Positions 1 to 7,546 of a stretch of DNA of 48,921 bases are shown piece after piece; position 1 is the first letter of the stretch, and every line of letters begins with the position of its first letter. The DNA is from Lentisphaerota bacterium (lineage in GTDB: Bacteria > Verrucomicrobiota > Lentisphaeria > Oligosphaerales > JABHEG01), in the NCBI GenBank assembly GCA_018676675.1, contig JABHEG010000024.1:1-48921 (forward strand). Reading direction: 5' to 3'. Made by a program: the position numbers and the translations under genes. The notes under the pieces were generated by a model. It was given only the letters and a program-made list of their open reading frames with translations. It was not told where the DNA came from and made no database searches.

Positions 1-821
1 GCCTCTGGAGTAGGGAGCTCGGCTGCGGGAGGACGAACCAAAGGGGCTGCAATCGGCCCCGGGGTACCAAAGCTGTCAACCGTGACTTGGTCGTAGGAGT
101 TGTCGTAGTTGCCCTTGGCCCGCTCCAGCTCTACCTGCAACCGCACGATGTAGGCCTTCAGACTCTCTCGGCAGAGCTTCGACAGATCGGGAAGATGCCC
201 AAACTCGTCCAGATAATTGAGATCAGTCAGGTAATGGACCACATGATCGTAGATGCCGGAGAGGTCATTCCGTGCCAAGGCGAAGCGTTCACGCTTCAGA
301 GCTCCCTCCAACCAGGCGACCTCCTCGGACACATCGTCCTCGGATGACTTTTGCTTGGGCGCATCGTCCTGGGGTGGCTTCTCCTTGACCACATCGTCGG
401 ATGTCTCTTCCTTGGAACCATTTTCGGATGGCTTCTCCTTGGATGGCTCCTCCTTGGGTGGCTTCTCCTTGGGTGGCTCTTCCTTGGATAGGGCCTGCTT
501 GGGTAGGGGGGACCGCCATACGCGATGCTGCTCGTCGCTCGCAAGGGAGTCATGGAAGGCATGCCGCACCACTTCGCGGATCAGCTCTTCCATATCAGGC
601 CGTCGCTCTATCTTGACCATGTGCTTACGGATGTTCTTCACCAGCTCAAGGGTGCGGCTGATGATCTGTTGGGCCCGGCCGACTGCCTGCTGCCAGCTGT
701 CAGTCTTGAGGCTCTTCTTGATTTCGGTCCGCCCGATGAAAGGACGGACATCTTGTGGAACCGTGTAGCGGAAGTGATAGTACCGCCCGGCTCGGACGAC
801 GTAGTTTAGCCCGATTTTCAT
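1..821 (-). CDS. Tyrosine recombinase / integrase, N-terminal part (runs off left edge)
   Basis: The minus strand is open from an ATG at 821 to the window edge, giving 273 residues without a stop. A ribosome binding site (AAGGAAGGG) lies 6 bases before the ATG. The first 60 residues (MKIGLNYVVRAGRYYHFRYT, then VPQDVRPFIGRTEIKKSLKT) match the DUF6538 N-terminal domain found on many phage-type tyrosine recombinases. Residues about 110-165 are a low-complexity Pro/Lys/Glu/Ser/Asp linker built on repeated PPKEK and PSKEE units. After it comes a helical stretch (about 165-240) that fits a SAM-like core-binding domain. The catalytic domain with the R..HxxR..Y residues lies outside the window, so activity cannot be judged. 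The assignment to DUF6538 recombinases is by recognition and the role in integration is inferred from the family. Confidence 0.8.
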   Translation of the reverse strand, partial: MKIGLNYVVRAGRYYHFRYTVPQDVRPFIGRTEIKKSLKTDSWQQAVGRAQQIISRTLELVKNIRKHMVKIERRPDMEELIREVVRHAFHDSLASDEQHRVWRSPLPKQALSKEEPPKEKPPKEEPSKEKPSENGSKEETSDDVVKEKPPQDDAPKQKSSEDDVSEEVAWLEGALKRERFALARNDLSGIYDHVVHYLTDLNYLDEFGHLPDLSKLCRESLKAYIVRLQVELERAKGNYDNSYDQVTVDSFGTPGPIAAPLVRPPAAELPTPE

Positions 822-842
822 TGCTTGCCCTTCCTTGCTGAA

Positions 843-925
843 GCCGGTTTCGTACCAGCTTCGTACCGGGATTGGAAGGGGTTTTGAGCACGAATACACG
901 TAACATGTTCATGGGGAACATGTTA
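843..925 (-). repeat. Left copy of the edge repeat: inverted repeat plus tandem 11-mers upstream of the recombinase
   Basis: In recombinase sense, this 83-base block starts with a perfect inverted repeat (arms 916-924 and 902-910, 5-base spacer 911-915). A 48-base conserved segment ends the block, with two 11-base direct repeats (857-867 and 846-856, GGTACGAAACC type) one helical turn apart. It lies 21 bases before the recombinase ATG. It aligns without gaps to 48836-48918 in opposite orientation, with 43 of 48 bases identical in the non-hairpin part. The layout resembles a recombinase core site with accessory arm sites, or an operator for the recombinase promoter. Neither role is shown. Confidence 0.75.
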
Positions 926-949
926 ACGTGGAAATGGATGCGTCGGTCG

Positions 950-1017
950 GGGACGACGCGCCCTCCAGGGAACCGTGCCCGAGCGGAGCGTCTTTGGGGG
1001 GGGCGATGCTTGTCCCG
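950..1017 (+). repeat. Dispersed intergenic repeat, family B copy 1
   Basis: The segment starting GGGACGACGCGCCCTCCAGG and running through GCGTCTTTG and GGGGCGATG aligns at roughly 80% with 36089-36150, which sits between two unrelated convergent genes. Both copies are non-coding. This is a dispersed repeat of unknown function. Confidence 0.55.
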
Positions 1018-1039
1018 CCATAGCCGGACGGCGACGGGG

Positions 1040-1072
1040 GATCCCCGGCGCCCGTCTTACAGGCCGGGGATC
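1040..1072 (-). terminator. GC-rich hairpin just after the last gene of the DUF1549 cluster
   Basis: A perfect 10-base inverted repeat (GATCCCCGGC at 1040-1049, GCCGGGGATC at 1063-1072) with a 13-base loop lies 5 bases beyond the stop of the 1078-1827 gene. No clear U-tract follows on the minus strand, so an intrinsic terminator is plausible but not certain. It could equally be a dispersed hairpin repeat. Confidence 0.45.
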
Positions 1073-1077
1073 GAAGC

Positions 1078-1827
1078 CTACGGCGTGACCAGCTTGACTG
1101 AGGAGGCGCAGGTGATGGTGAGGTCGAGGTGGAACTTGGCCCCGGCTGTTACCTCGCGGCCTCCGCCTTCCATAATGGCGGGAAAGCGCACCTCGAAGAT
1201 CGGGTTGTCCCACTGGCGGAGATCCTGAACCATAACGTCCGTCGATGCCCGCAGTTCAGCCGTGATGGCCAGGTCTGTGTCCTTGGCGATCTCCGCCTTC
1301 GAGCCCTGTCCGGACCAGAGCTGAAATCTCCCTTCCTGTTGCTTCTCCGGCAGTCCCACGAGCTTGGGGTCCTGGCGCGGCTGTGAAACCAGCACTTCCT
1401 TGCCGGCGTACTGCTCTACCGGCAGGTTGACCGAGACCTGCAGCCCGTTGAGTTTCATGATCTTGCTCACGGTGAGATCGTACTCGATCTGAAGACCCTG
1501 AGCCAACGTTTTCACGTTCTCGATGTACTCAATTGCGCCGTCCTCGGTATTTGGGATCACCAAGACACCAGACACGCGTTTCCCGCTCTTGTCCGCCAGG
1601 TCATCGACCGTGCCTTTACCCTCTGTCTGCGGGGCATGCTGCCAATTGGGCCCGTGAGCGTTCAACTCGACTCTACCCAGGACCACCGCGCCGCGACTGA
1701 GCTCAATCACGCCTGAGGGGTGCAGTCTTGCGGTGATCGCATCCTGGCCCCATGACTTCCCGGTACAGGCCCAGGAGAGGGCTATGGCGATGGCCATTGT
1801 CGCGGTTGCTGTCGATGACTTGGTCAT
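1078..1827 (-). CDS. Secreted protein of unknown function
   Basis: The gene encodes 249 residues. The N-terminus has a hydrophobic stretch after MTKSSTATATMAIAIALSWA and a likely signal-peptidase site near GKSWGQDA, so export is expected. The rest is a mix of beta-strand-like segments with no motif I recognise. One stretch (ARLHPSGVIELSRGAVVLG) looks like the first strands of a jelly-roll or carbohydrate-binding-like fold, but that is only an impression. AAGGAAAG lies 7 bases before the ATG. It is the last gene of a minus-strand set and begins 13 bases after the PPC-domain gene stops, so co-transcription is likely. A hairpin follows the stop. Confidence 0.7.
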   Translation of the reverse strand: MTKSSTATATMAIAIALSWACTGKSWGQDAITARLHPSGVIELSRGAVVLGRVELNAHGPNWQHAPQTEGKGTVDDLADKSGKRVSGVLVIPNTEDGAIEYIENVKTLAQGLQIEYDLTVSKIMKLNGLQVSVNLPVEQYAGKEVLVSQPRQDPKLVGLPEKQQEGRFQLWSGQGSKAEIAKDTDLAITAELRASTDVMVQDLRQWDNPIFEVRFPAIMEGGGREVTAGAKFHLDLTITCASSVKLVTP

Positions 1828-1840
1828 GCTGTGGCTTTCC

Positions 1841-4105
1841 TTACGGTCGCACGATCTCGAACTGAATGGCGGGAAGAACGCCGAGGGCGAGGGGGCTCTC
1901 GCTCTTACCTGACGGAGCCGCGGCCGCCTCGATGATTGCGTTTGCCTTATCCCCGGCCAGAGCGGTGTTCGGGTCAGCCTTAAGGGTGAGTGCGATACCT
2001 TTCGGGCCTACCGATGCGTCCTCGAGCGTCACCCCTCTCGGTTGATTGCTGAGACGAAATTGCACAGAAGAAAGTGCGGTCTTGCCGGCATCCGGCAGCG
2101 TAAGTGGGGCTTCAATCCGGACCTGAGCCGTGCCGCCAAGCGGGATGTGCACAGGGGTGGACTGGGCCAGGCGGACCCCCGGGACCAAGGGGCGCCAGAC
2201 CGTCGGGACAGGTCGGGAACCGGTGACGGCGACCAGTAACTCCTGTCGAGGAACGAGGAAACGCCACAGGAACGCCTGCATCATGTCTTCCGCGCCTGCG
2301 GCCGGGCGCCTGACTGTCTCACCTGCGATCTCGGCGCGACCCTCGATGCGCACAGGAACAACCTGGCGGAATCCGCTTCTCGGGGCGCTCACAGTGGTCT
2401 CAACGGACGTCTCGCCGGCGGGGATGCGAGCGGCTCTCAGGGCAAAGCCGTCCGGGGCATCTGCGAGGGCAACATCGACTGGTCCATCAAAGCCGTCTTT
2501 GCGCAGCGCGTGGATGGTAATCTTGGCGGATCCTCCAGCGCGGGCGTTGATGCAGGAGGGGACCACCCGCAGGGCCACGTCGGGTTGCGCCAGCCTGATC
2601 TGAAGGCGGTAGGCATGGGCCTCGCTGCCGTTGCGCTGCACGTCTGACAGGACGAGGCGGTACGTCCCATCACGGGGGAGTTCGGCCTGCACGTAGGAGT
2701 CGGCCTGGTGCGTCAGCAGCCCCATTGTCCGGTCTTTGTGGTCGTCGTTGAAGGCCACCTGGATGCCGGCTGAATCGACCAGCCGCAGGGCTGAATCGAG
2801 CGGCGAACCGAGTCGGCGAGCGTAGGTTTCGGCCACAACTGTCTGTCCGGCCTTGCCCTGGAACTGGAAAACATCGACGTCGCCGGGAGCCCCGATGTGA
2901 CCATTGATGGCCAGTGGGAAGGTGACGGCATGTGCCTCGTCGGCGATGTTGTTCGGTTCTTTCTCTGCCACGTCCGAGAGTGCATCCACCAAGTAGGGGA
3001 GGCTGCTGCAGAGCCCCTGATCTGCGCCGGTCATGCCGCGGCGTATTGCCGGTTGTCCGGGGCGTGTATCGAGTTTGAGTGCCGTTTCGCCCAGGTTCCA
3101 GCCTTGGACCGACGCTTTGACGTCTGCCCCTTCGCGGGCCCCGAGGGGGAAGATCTGCGTGGCGAAAGGCAGCTCCCCCATCGCGATGCGGTAGACGAAG
3201 TCCTCCCGTCCCCGATAGATGGCGTCCCGGACTCTGAGTTCGTAGACTCCGTCTGCAGGAACTTGGTACAGGATCGCCGGATCGGGGTCGAAGTGGTGGT
3301 CATCGCTCCATGCCACTTCCCTGCCGTCTGGCCCATGGAGGGCCATGGTTGCCTGGAACCAGCCGGGAACGGCGTCTGCCAGGTACGGGATCAGTCTGCG
3401 GGCGTGAAGACGGATCACCAGCTTCTGTCCACTCCGAGCGCGGAGACGGATGTGGTCAGTTTCGCCTGGGGTGATCTGCCCGTTGAGGAGCATGGGCAAG
3501 TCCAGTACCTGCGCCTTGGCTCCGCCTGTGAACGCCTCTTCGCAGGCTTCCCGCAGCATTCCTACCTGGAAGCACAGGGGAGGACTCAGGCCGTCTGGGG
3601 CTGAAATCCTGAGCTCCCGGTCGCCGACGGGGGCATCCGGGGCGATGGTGACCTGGAGAGTGATCTGGTCGCGGAGCTGTGCGTTTGGTTGCCGCTTGGG
3701 ATCGAAGAGCCTGACCCGCAGTCGGTCCAGTTCCTCAGGGCGTCGGTCGTCGAGTCCACGAAGCCAGGGGTGGTCGGGGAGAGGGGGTTCGTCGGACTTC
3801 CTCTTGGCGGCTTCCGCGATGGCACTCGCTGACCACCGGCGTTTTACAAGATCATTCATGAAACGCTGGACCTTGTTTCGGTCCTGATTATTGAGCTCAG
3901 GAGCGTACTGCGTCACCGTCGCATGCACACCTTTGCCGGAAATCCGGACGCCGTCAGCGTCGCGCAGCCTTTGTCCTCCGACCTCGACCAGGAACGTAGT
4001 GCCGCGTTGGCCTCCCGCGGGGTAGACATAGCCGATCTGCGGGGCGCCCCCCCCTGAGTGACTCCACGACAGCGCCAGCAACACGGCCAAGGCGGCCACG
4101 AGCAT
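1841..4105 (-). CDS. Secreted PPC-domain (pre-peptidase C-terminal type) protein
   Basis: The product is 754 residues from an ATG at 4105, chosen because GAGGAG lies 9 bases before it and a clean signal peptide follows (MLVAALAVLLALSWSHSGGG). An upstream in-frame ATG at 4135 has no such site but lies just after the previous stop. After the signal, an IPT/TIG-like strand set (IGYVYPAGGQRGTTFLVEV) is followed by two PPC-like beta-sandwich repeats. The first starts near LNGQITPGETDHIRL. The second, near INGHIGAPGDVDVFQFQGKA, contains the typical EKEPNN lead-in. Such proteins commonly accompany DUF1549 and DUF1501 genes in planctomycete-like genomes, as here. No catalytic domain is visible. A binding or surface role is inferred. 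Confidence 0.8.
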   Translation of the reverse strand: MLVAALAVLLALSWSHSGGGAPQIGYVYPAGGQRGTTFLVEVGGQRLRDADGVRISGKGVHATVTQYAPELNNQDRNKVQRFMNDLVKRRWSASAIAEAAKRKSDEPPLPDHPWLRGLDDRRPEELDRLRVRLFDPKRQPNAQLRDQITLQVTIAPDAPVGDRELRISAPDGLSPPLCFQVGMLREACEEAFTGGAKAQVLDLPMLLNGQITPGETDHIRLRARSGQKLVIRLHARRLIPYLADAVPGWFQATMALHGPDGREVAWSDDHHFDPDPAILYQVPADGVYELRVRDAIYRGREDFVYRIAMGELPFATQIFPLGAREGADVKASVQGWNLGETALKLDTRPGQPAIRRGMTGADQGLCSSLPYLVDALSDVAEKEPNNIADEAHAVTFPLAINGHIGAPGDVDVFQFQGKAGQTVVAETYARRLGSPLDSALRLVDSAGIQVAFNDDHKDRTMGLLTHQADSYVQAELPRDGTYRLVLSDVQRNGSEAHAYRLQIRLAQPDVALRVVPSCINARAGGSAKITIHALRKDGFDGPVDVALADAPDGFALRAARIPAGETSVETTVSAPRSGFRQVVPVRIEGRAEIAGETVRRPAAGAEDMMQAFLWRFLVPRQELLVAVTGSRPVPTVWRPLVPGVRLAQSTPVHIPLGGTAQVRIEAPLTLPDAGKTALSSVQFRLSNQPRGVTLEDASVGPKGIALTLKADPNTALAGDKANAIIEAAAAPSGKSESPLALGVLPAIQFEIVRP

Positions 4106-4138
4106 GGAGCATTTCTCCTCGGAGGGCTGGCGCATGGG

Positions 4139-5473
4139 CTACATGATCTCCTTCAGACGTCCACCACCCTCACCAAACTCCTTGCCTGACGGCATGACGC
4201 TGAGCTCCAGACCTCGCGGATTGGGCAGGGGGCTGTCCGGATTGATGCCCATCAGTTCGCAGATACTCCCGAGCACGTCCGGTGGGTAGACGGGGCGTTC
4301 TGCCACATTCTCGCCGGTGGCATCTGAGGCCCCCACGACCTGGCCGCCTTTGAAGCCGCCTCCCGCGAGAGCCGCCGAGAAGCACTTCCCGAAGTGGTGG
4401 CGTCCCCCATTCCAGGGACCCGGCCATGCGACTTTGGGGCTGCGCCCGAATTCGCCGCTCCACCACACGATCGTGCTGTCGAGCAAGCCGTGTTCTTCGA
4501 GGTCTTGCAGCAACGTCGCCATGGCCATGTCCATTTGCGGGAGCTTCCTTCGCATCGCCTCAAAGTGCTGCTTGTGGGTGTCCCAGCCACCGTAGTTGAT
4601 GGTCACGAACGGTACCCCTGCTTGAACGAGCCTGCGAGCCATCAGGCAGGACTGGCCGAAGGTGTTGCGGCCATAGCGCTGGCGGATTGCGTTGTCTTCG
4701 GTCGAGAGATCGAACAGTTTTCCCGCATCGCCGAGGATCATCTCATAGGCCTTGGACTCAGTGGTCCCGAGTTGGGCAGTCACCGGGTGTCCGGGCGTGG
4801 CGAGTTTGAGTGAGTCGAGCGAGTGCAGAAGCTCACGGCGCTTCTTCTGCCGATCGTCGGTAATGTTGCCTGACACAACTCCCTCCACTGCGAAGCGCCT
4901 TGCGTTGGGATCGCCGCCCGTGACGAAGGGTTTGTAGCGGGGGCCCAGGAAGCCGGCCTCGTCGAAGCGGCCCTGGGCGCGGGTCAGCACAACGTAGGGA
5001 GGTACGAGGCTCGTGTAGCCGGCGTCGTACCCTCTGAATTTGGACACAATCGCCCCCAGGGATGGGTACACCAGGCGTCCTCCGGGCTTGTGTCCGGTCT
5101 GGACAATGTACGACGCGGTCTCGTGCCCGTTGACGCCATGGGTCATGCTGCGGATGATCGAATACTTGTCGGCCTGCTGGGCGAGCCTGGGGAGCATCTG
5201 GCCAACCTGGATTCCCGGCACATTGGTGTCGAGGGCTTGCCTGAAGGGGCCGCAGTAGTCGTATCCGGCGTCCGGCTTGGGGTCAAACGTATCCGTGTGC
5301 GGTGGGCCACCCCACATCCAGATCTGGATGACCGCCTTGGCCTTTGGCTTACGTGGGGCCGCTTGGGCCAGGACTGATGCCTGGTCTGCCAGGGCCAGAC
5401 CGGCGGCTCCGCACAGCATTCCCTTCAAGGCATCCCGTCGTGTCAGGAACTGATCATGTGGCTGGTCGTTCAT
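4139..5473 (-). CDS. DUF1501 protein with Tat signal
   Basis: The product is 444 residues. The N-terminus LTRRDALKGMLCGAAGLALA is a twin-arginine signal, so the protein should be exported folded. Family landmarks follow: IQIWMWGGPPHTDTFDPKP near residue 50, then SIIRSMTHGVNGHETASY, and later INYGGWDTHKQH, WWSGEFGRSPK and GRHHFGK. These are hallmark blocks of DUF1501, a family with an alkaline-phosphatase/sulfatase-like fold. The D, H and E residues in those blocks are candidate metal ligands. Length is normal for the family. It starts 30 bases after the DUF1549 gene, its usual partner. The substrate is unknown. A hydrolytic role is inferred from the fold only. Confidence 0.9.
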   Translation of the reverse strand: MNDQPHDQFLTRRDALKGMLCGAAGLALADQASVLAQAAPRKPKAKAVIQIWMWGGPPHTDTFDPKPDAGYDYCGPFRQALDTNVPGIQVGQMLPRLAQQADKYSIIRSMTHGVNGHETASYIVQTGHKPGGRLVYPSLGAIVSKFRGYDAGYTSLVPPYVVLTRAQGRFDEAGFLGPRYKPFVTGGDPNARRFAVEGVVSGNITDDRQKKRRELLHSLDSLKLATPGHPVTAQLGTTESKAYEMILGDAGKLFDLSTEDNAIRQRYGRNTFGQSCLMARRLVQAGVPFVTINYGGWDTHKQHFEAMRRKLPQMDMAMATLLQDLEEHGLLDSTIVWWSGEFGRSPKVAWPGPWNGGRHHFGKCFSAALAGGGFKGGQVVGASDATGENVAERPVYPPDVLGSICELMGINPDSPLPNPRGLELSVMPSGKEFGEGGGRLKEIM

Positions 5474-5503
5474 CGTTCTGCCCGCCTTGGTTTGGTCGGA
5501 TCG

Positions 5504-7069
5504 TCAGTGTCGGCAGAGGAATTCCATGCTGTTGATAAGGGCCCAGGCCAGATCTGTTGCTGCCTGGGTGGAGCCAATTCCGGCGCTTTCCCAGTAGGTC
5601 TCTGCGCCGGCCTGTTCGGCTGGCGTAGGTTCGCGCGACAGGACTGTCAGGTAGATGCCGCTGACCTGTTTCGCGCGGTTGCCTTTTGCCTGCAGTGCAA
5701 TTCTCTGCAGGCGAACGCTGCTGGTCACGCGCTTGTATACATCGGTGGAATTGAGCATGAAGAGGCGCTGCCCGTCCGTCATGTTAGTGGTGCGCTCGGA
5801 TTCGAGGCCGGTGTCACGGGCCGGCCGCCCGAACATCTGCAGGAAGGTGCTGGTGATGCTGCCGTCTGCCAACGCGATGGTACGTTGTTCTTCCGGGATC
5901 CACGTGAACGGTTCCGGTATACGGCTCTCGTAGTTCTGTTTGCGGCCGCCCACCCAGTTGAGCGCGTCGCTGAGCACCTCCGCATCCAGGCGGCGGATCG
6001 GATAGCAGGCAAAGATCGCTTCGGCGGTTGCCGTGGGACCGCGGGCGATTGGGGACTGCTGGTAGGTGCGTGAGTTCAGGACGATCCTGAAGAGATGCTT
6101 CAGATCGTACTTGGCCTCAACCAGTTCCTTTTGCAGGTAGGCCAGAAGCTCAGGGTTTACGGGCAGGTTATCGGGCCGGATATCGTCCGGTTCGTGGATG
6201 ATTCCCCGGCCCAGCAACCAGGTCCATACCCGATTGGCGATGTTGCGGCTGAACCACGGGTTTTCCCCAGTGATCAGCCAGTCAGCGAAGACGTTACGGG
6301 GATCGTCCCCGGGTTTGACGATTACGGCTGTACCGTCCGGGAACACTGCCTTGAGGGGATCCGTCGGTGCGGGGTCGCAGAGGACGATTTCCTCTTTCCA
6401 TTCGTCGGTTGGTTTGAACGCCACTCGTGAGAAGAGCGCAGCCATTCCATCGCGCCGGTCCTGGGGCCAGTTCTGGAAGCGTACGCCCATGAGCGTGAGT
6501 CCCACGGCTTCTGCCAACGCCGCTGGTTCGCGGCCCTGGACAGCCCGGTAGAAGTTCACCGGCGGAACGCGGAAATTGCTGCCGCTTGAGGTCAGCAGGT
6601 CTCGGGCGAACTGGTCGTACGGGCGGTTTGTTTTGACCGCGTCGCGTATCCAGCGGTGGTACGCCTGCACCGCGTTGGGCCACAGGTTGATGGGAAACTC
6701 GGCCTTGACTCGAAGCAAGTCGCACCACTTGAGGGCCCAGTAGTCGGCGAATTCTTCTCGGGCGAGCAGTCTATCGATGGCCCGGGCCCGTTTGGCGGGG
6801 GACGTGTCTGCGAGAAATGCCTTCACATCCGGCGGCTCCGGGAGCGTCCCGATGACGTCGAGATGGACCCTTCGGATGAAAACCGCATCGGAGCAGGGGG
6901 CAGCCGGCTGGATCTTCTTCTGTTTCAGGACGGCCAGAACGTGGGCGTCAACGCCGTTCCCTGGGACAGTCCACGCGGCGCTCTCGAAAGGAGATACAGG
7001 TGTCACTGCCGCATATCCTGCCTGGATCGCAGTGAGGAGCCCGACAGTCAGCACGACTTGTCTCGTCAC
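5504..7069 (-). CDS. DUF1549/DUF1553 protein, secreted, without a cytochrome c domain
   Basis: I choose a GTG start at 7069. AGGAG lies 8 bases before it and the product then begins MTRQVVLTVGLLTAIQAGYA, a clean signal peptide. The frame stays open to an ATG at 7258, but that extension looks non-coding. The product is 521 residues. The DUF1549 part covers about 45-230 (FIRRVHLDVIGTLPEPPDVK, then FADYWALKWCDLLRVK). The DUF1553 part covers about 290-500 (NPWFSRNIANRVWTWLLGRG, then YDLKHLFRIVLNSRTYQQS). Many relatives carry an N-terminal haem-binding CxxCH domain. None is present here. It heads the DUF1549-DUF1501-PPC set. The function of this family is not established. Confidence 0.88.
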   Translation of the reverse strand: MTRQVVLTVGLLTAIQAGYAAVTPVSPFESAAWTVPGNGVDAHVLAVLKQKKIQPAAPCSDAVFIRRVHLDVIGTLPEPPDVKAFLADTSPAKRARAIDRLLAREEFADYWALKWCDLLRVKAEFPINLWPNAVQAYHRWIRDAVKTNRPYDQFARDLLTSSGSNFRVPPVNFYRAVQGREPAALAEAVGLTLMGVRFQNWPQDRRDGMAALFSRVAFKPTDEWKEEIVLCDPAPTDPLKAVFPDGTAVIVKPGDDPRNVFADWLITGENPWFSRNIANRVWTWLLGRGIIHEPDDIRPDNLPVNPELLAYLQKELVEAKYDLKHLFRIVLNSRTYQQSPIARGPTATAEAIFACYPIRRLDAEVLSDALNWVGGRKQNYESRIPEPFTWIPEEQRTIALADGSITSTFLQMFGRPARDTGLESERTTNMTDGQRLFMLNSTDVYKRVTSSVRLQRIALQAKGNRAKQVSGIYLTVLSREPTPAEQAGAETYWESAGIGSTQAATDLAWALINSMEFLCRH

Positions 7070-7546
7070 CTTCTGTACTCCTGTGCGGGGCACGGTTGCC
7101 GCTTCGCGGCTACATGTCGGTCGTTTCGGTACTTGACTCTCTATATGCCACATCACGGCTGATGTGTCACACTGCCGAGGTCTTCCCTGGTTTTCTGCCA
7201 GCCCTCCCGGTACATTCGGCCCTTGTCGGCATACAGAAAGTGCCGTGCGCGAGGGCATTCGTCAAGGTCTCTGGGAGGGGAGGCCAGCGGCGAAGGTGCA
7301 GTCACGCATTCGTCCGAGTCTCCCTTTTCTGAGACAGAATGGACGACCCCGGGTTCCAGGGAGCCAATTCGGTCTCAGTCGATGTTGTTCGGAGGCCCCG
7401 GGTAGGGGTTGTTGGTGATGGCGATCTGGTCATTGGTCACCGCACGGGGGCGGACCACGGTGGGGGAGGAAGAACGCTCCCGCGAGTCGCGGCTCTGTCG
7501 GAGAGTACGTCGCCGCACGGGGGCGCCCCCACATCGTTGCACCGGG
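7070..7546. other. Gene-less 477-base stretch upstream of the DUF1549 set
   Basis: No convincing gene is present. It holds a candidate promoter/operator at 7133-7170 and, at 7509-7526, an 18-base sequence (reverse strand GCGCCCCCGTGCGGCGAC) that recurs exactly at 40904-40921 and with one change at 48805-48822. The minus-strand frame ending at 7375 finishes with a protein-like tail (AITNNPYPGPPNNID), but the rest of that frame is not protein-like. Confidence 0.5.
7133..7170 (-). promoter_or_regulatory. Candidate promoter and operator for the DUF1549 set
   Basis: On the minus strand, GTGACA (5 of 6 matches to the -35 consensus) is followed 19 bases later by TATAGA (4 of 6 to the -10). The spacing is longer than ideal. 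A perfect inverted repeat, CACATCA-CGGC-TGATGTG at 7149-7166, lies between them and could bind a regulator. This rests on pattern matching only. Confidence 0.3.

Noticed and set aside
253..768. Plus-strand frame of 171 codons rich in Ser/Leu/Gly
   Set aside because: It is the antisense of the recombinase linker repeats. The opposite strand gives a recognisable DUF6538 protein with a ribosome binding site.
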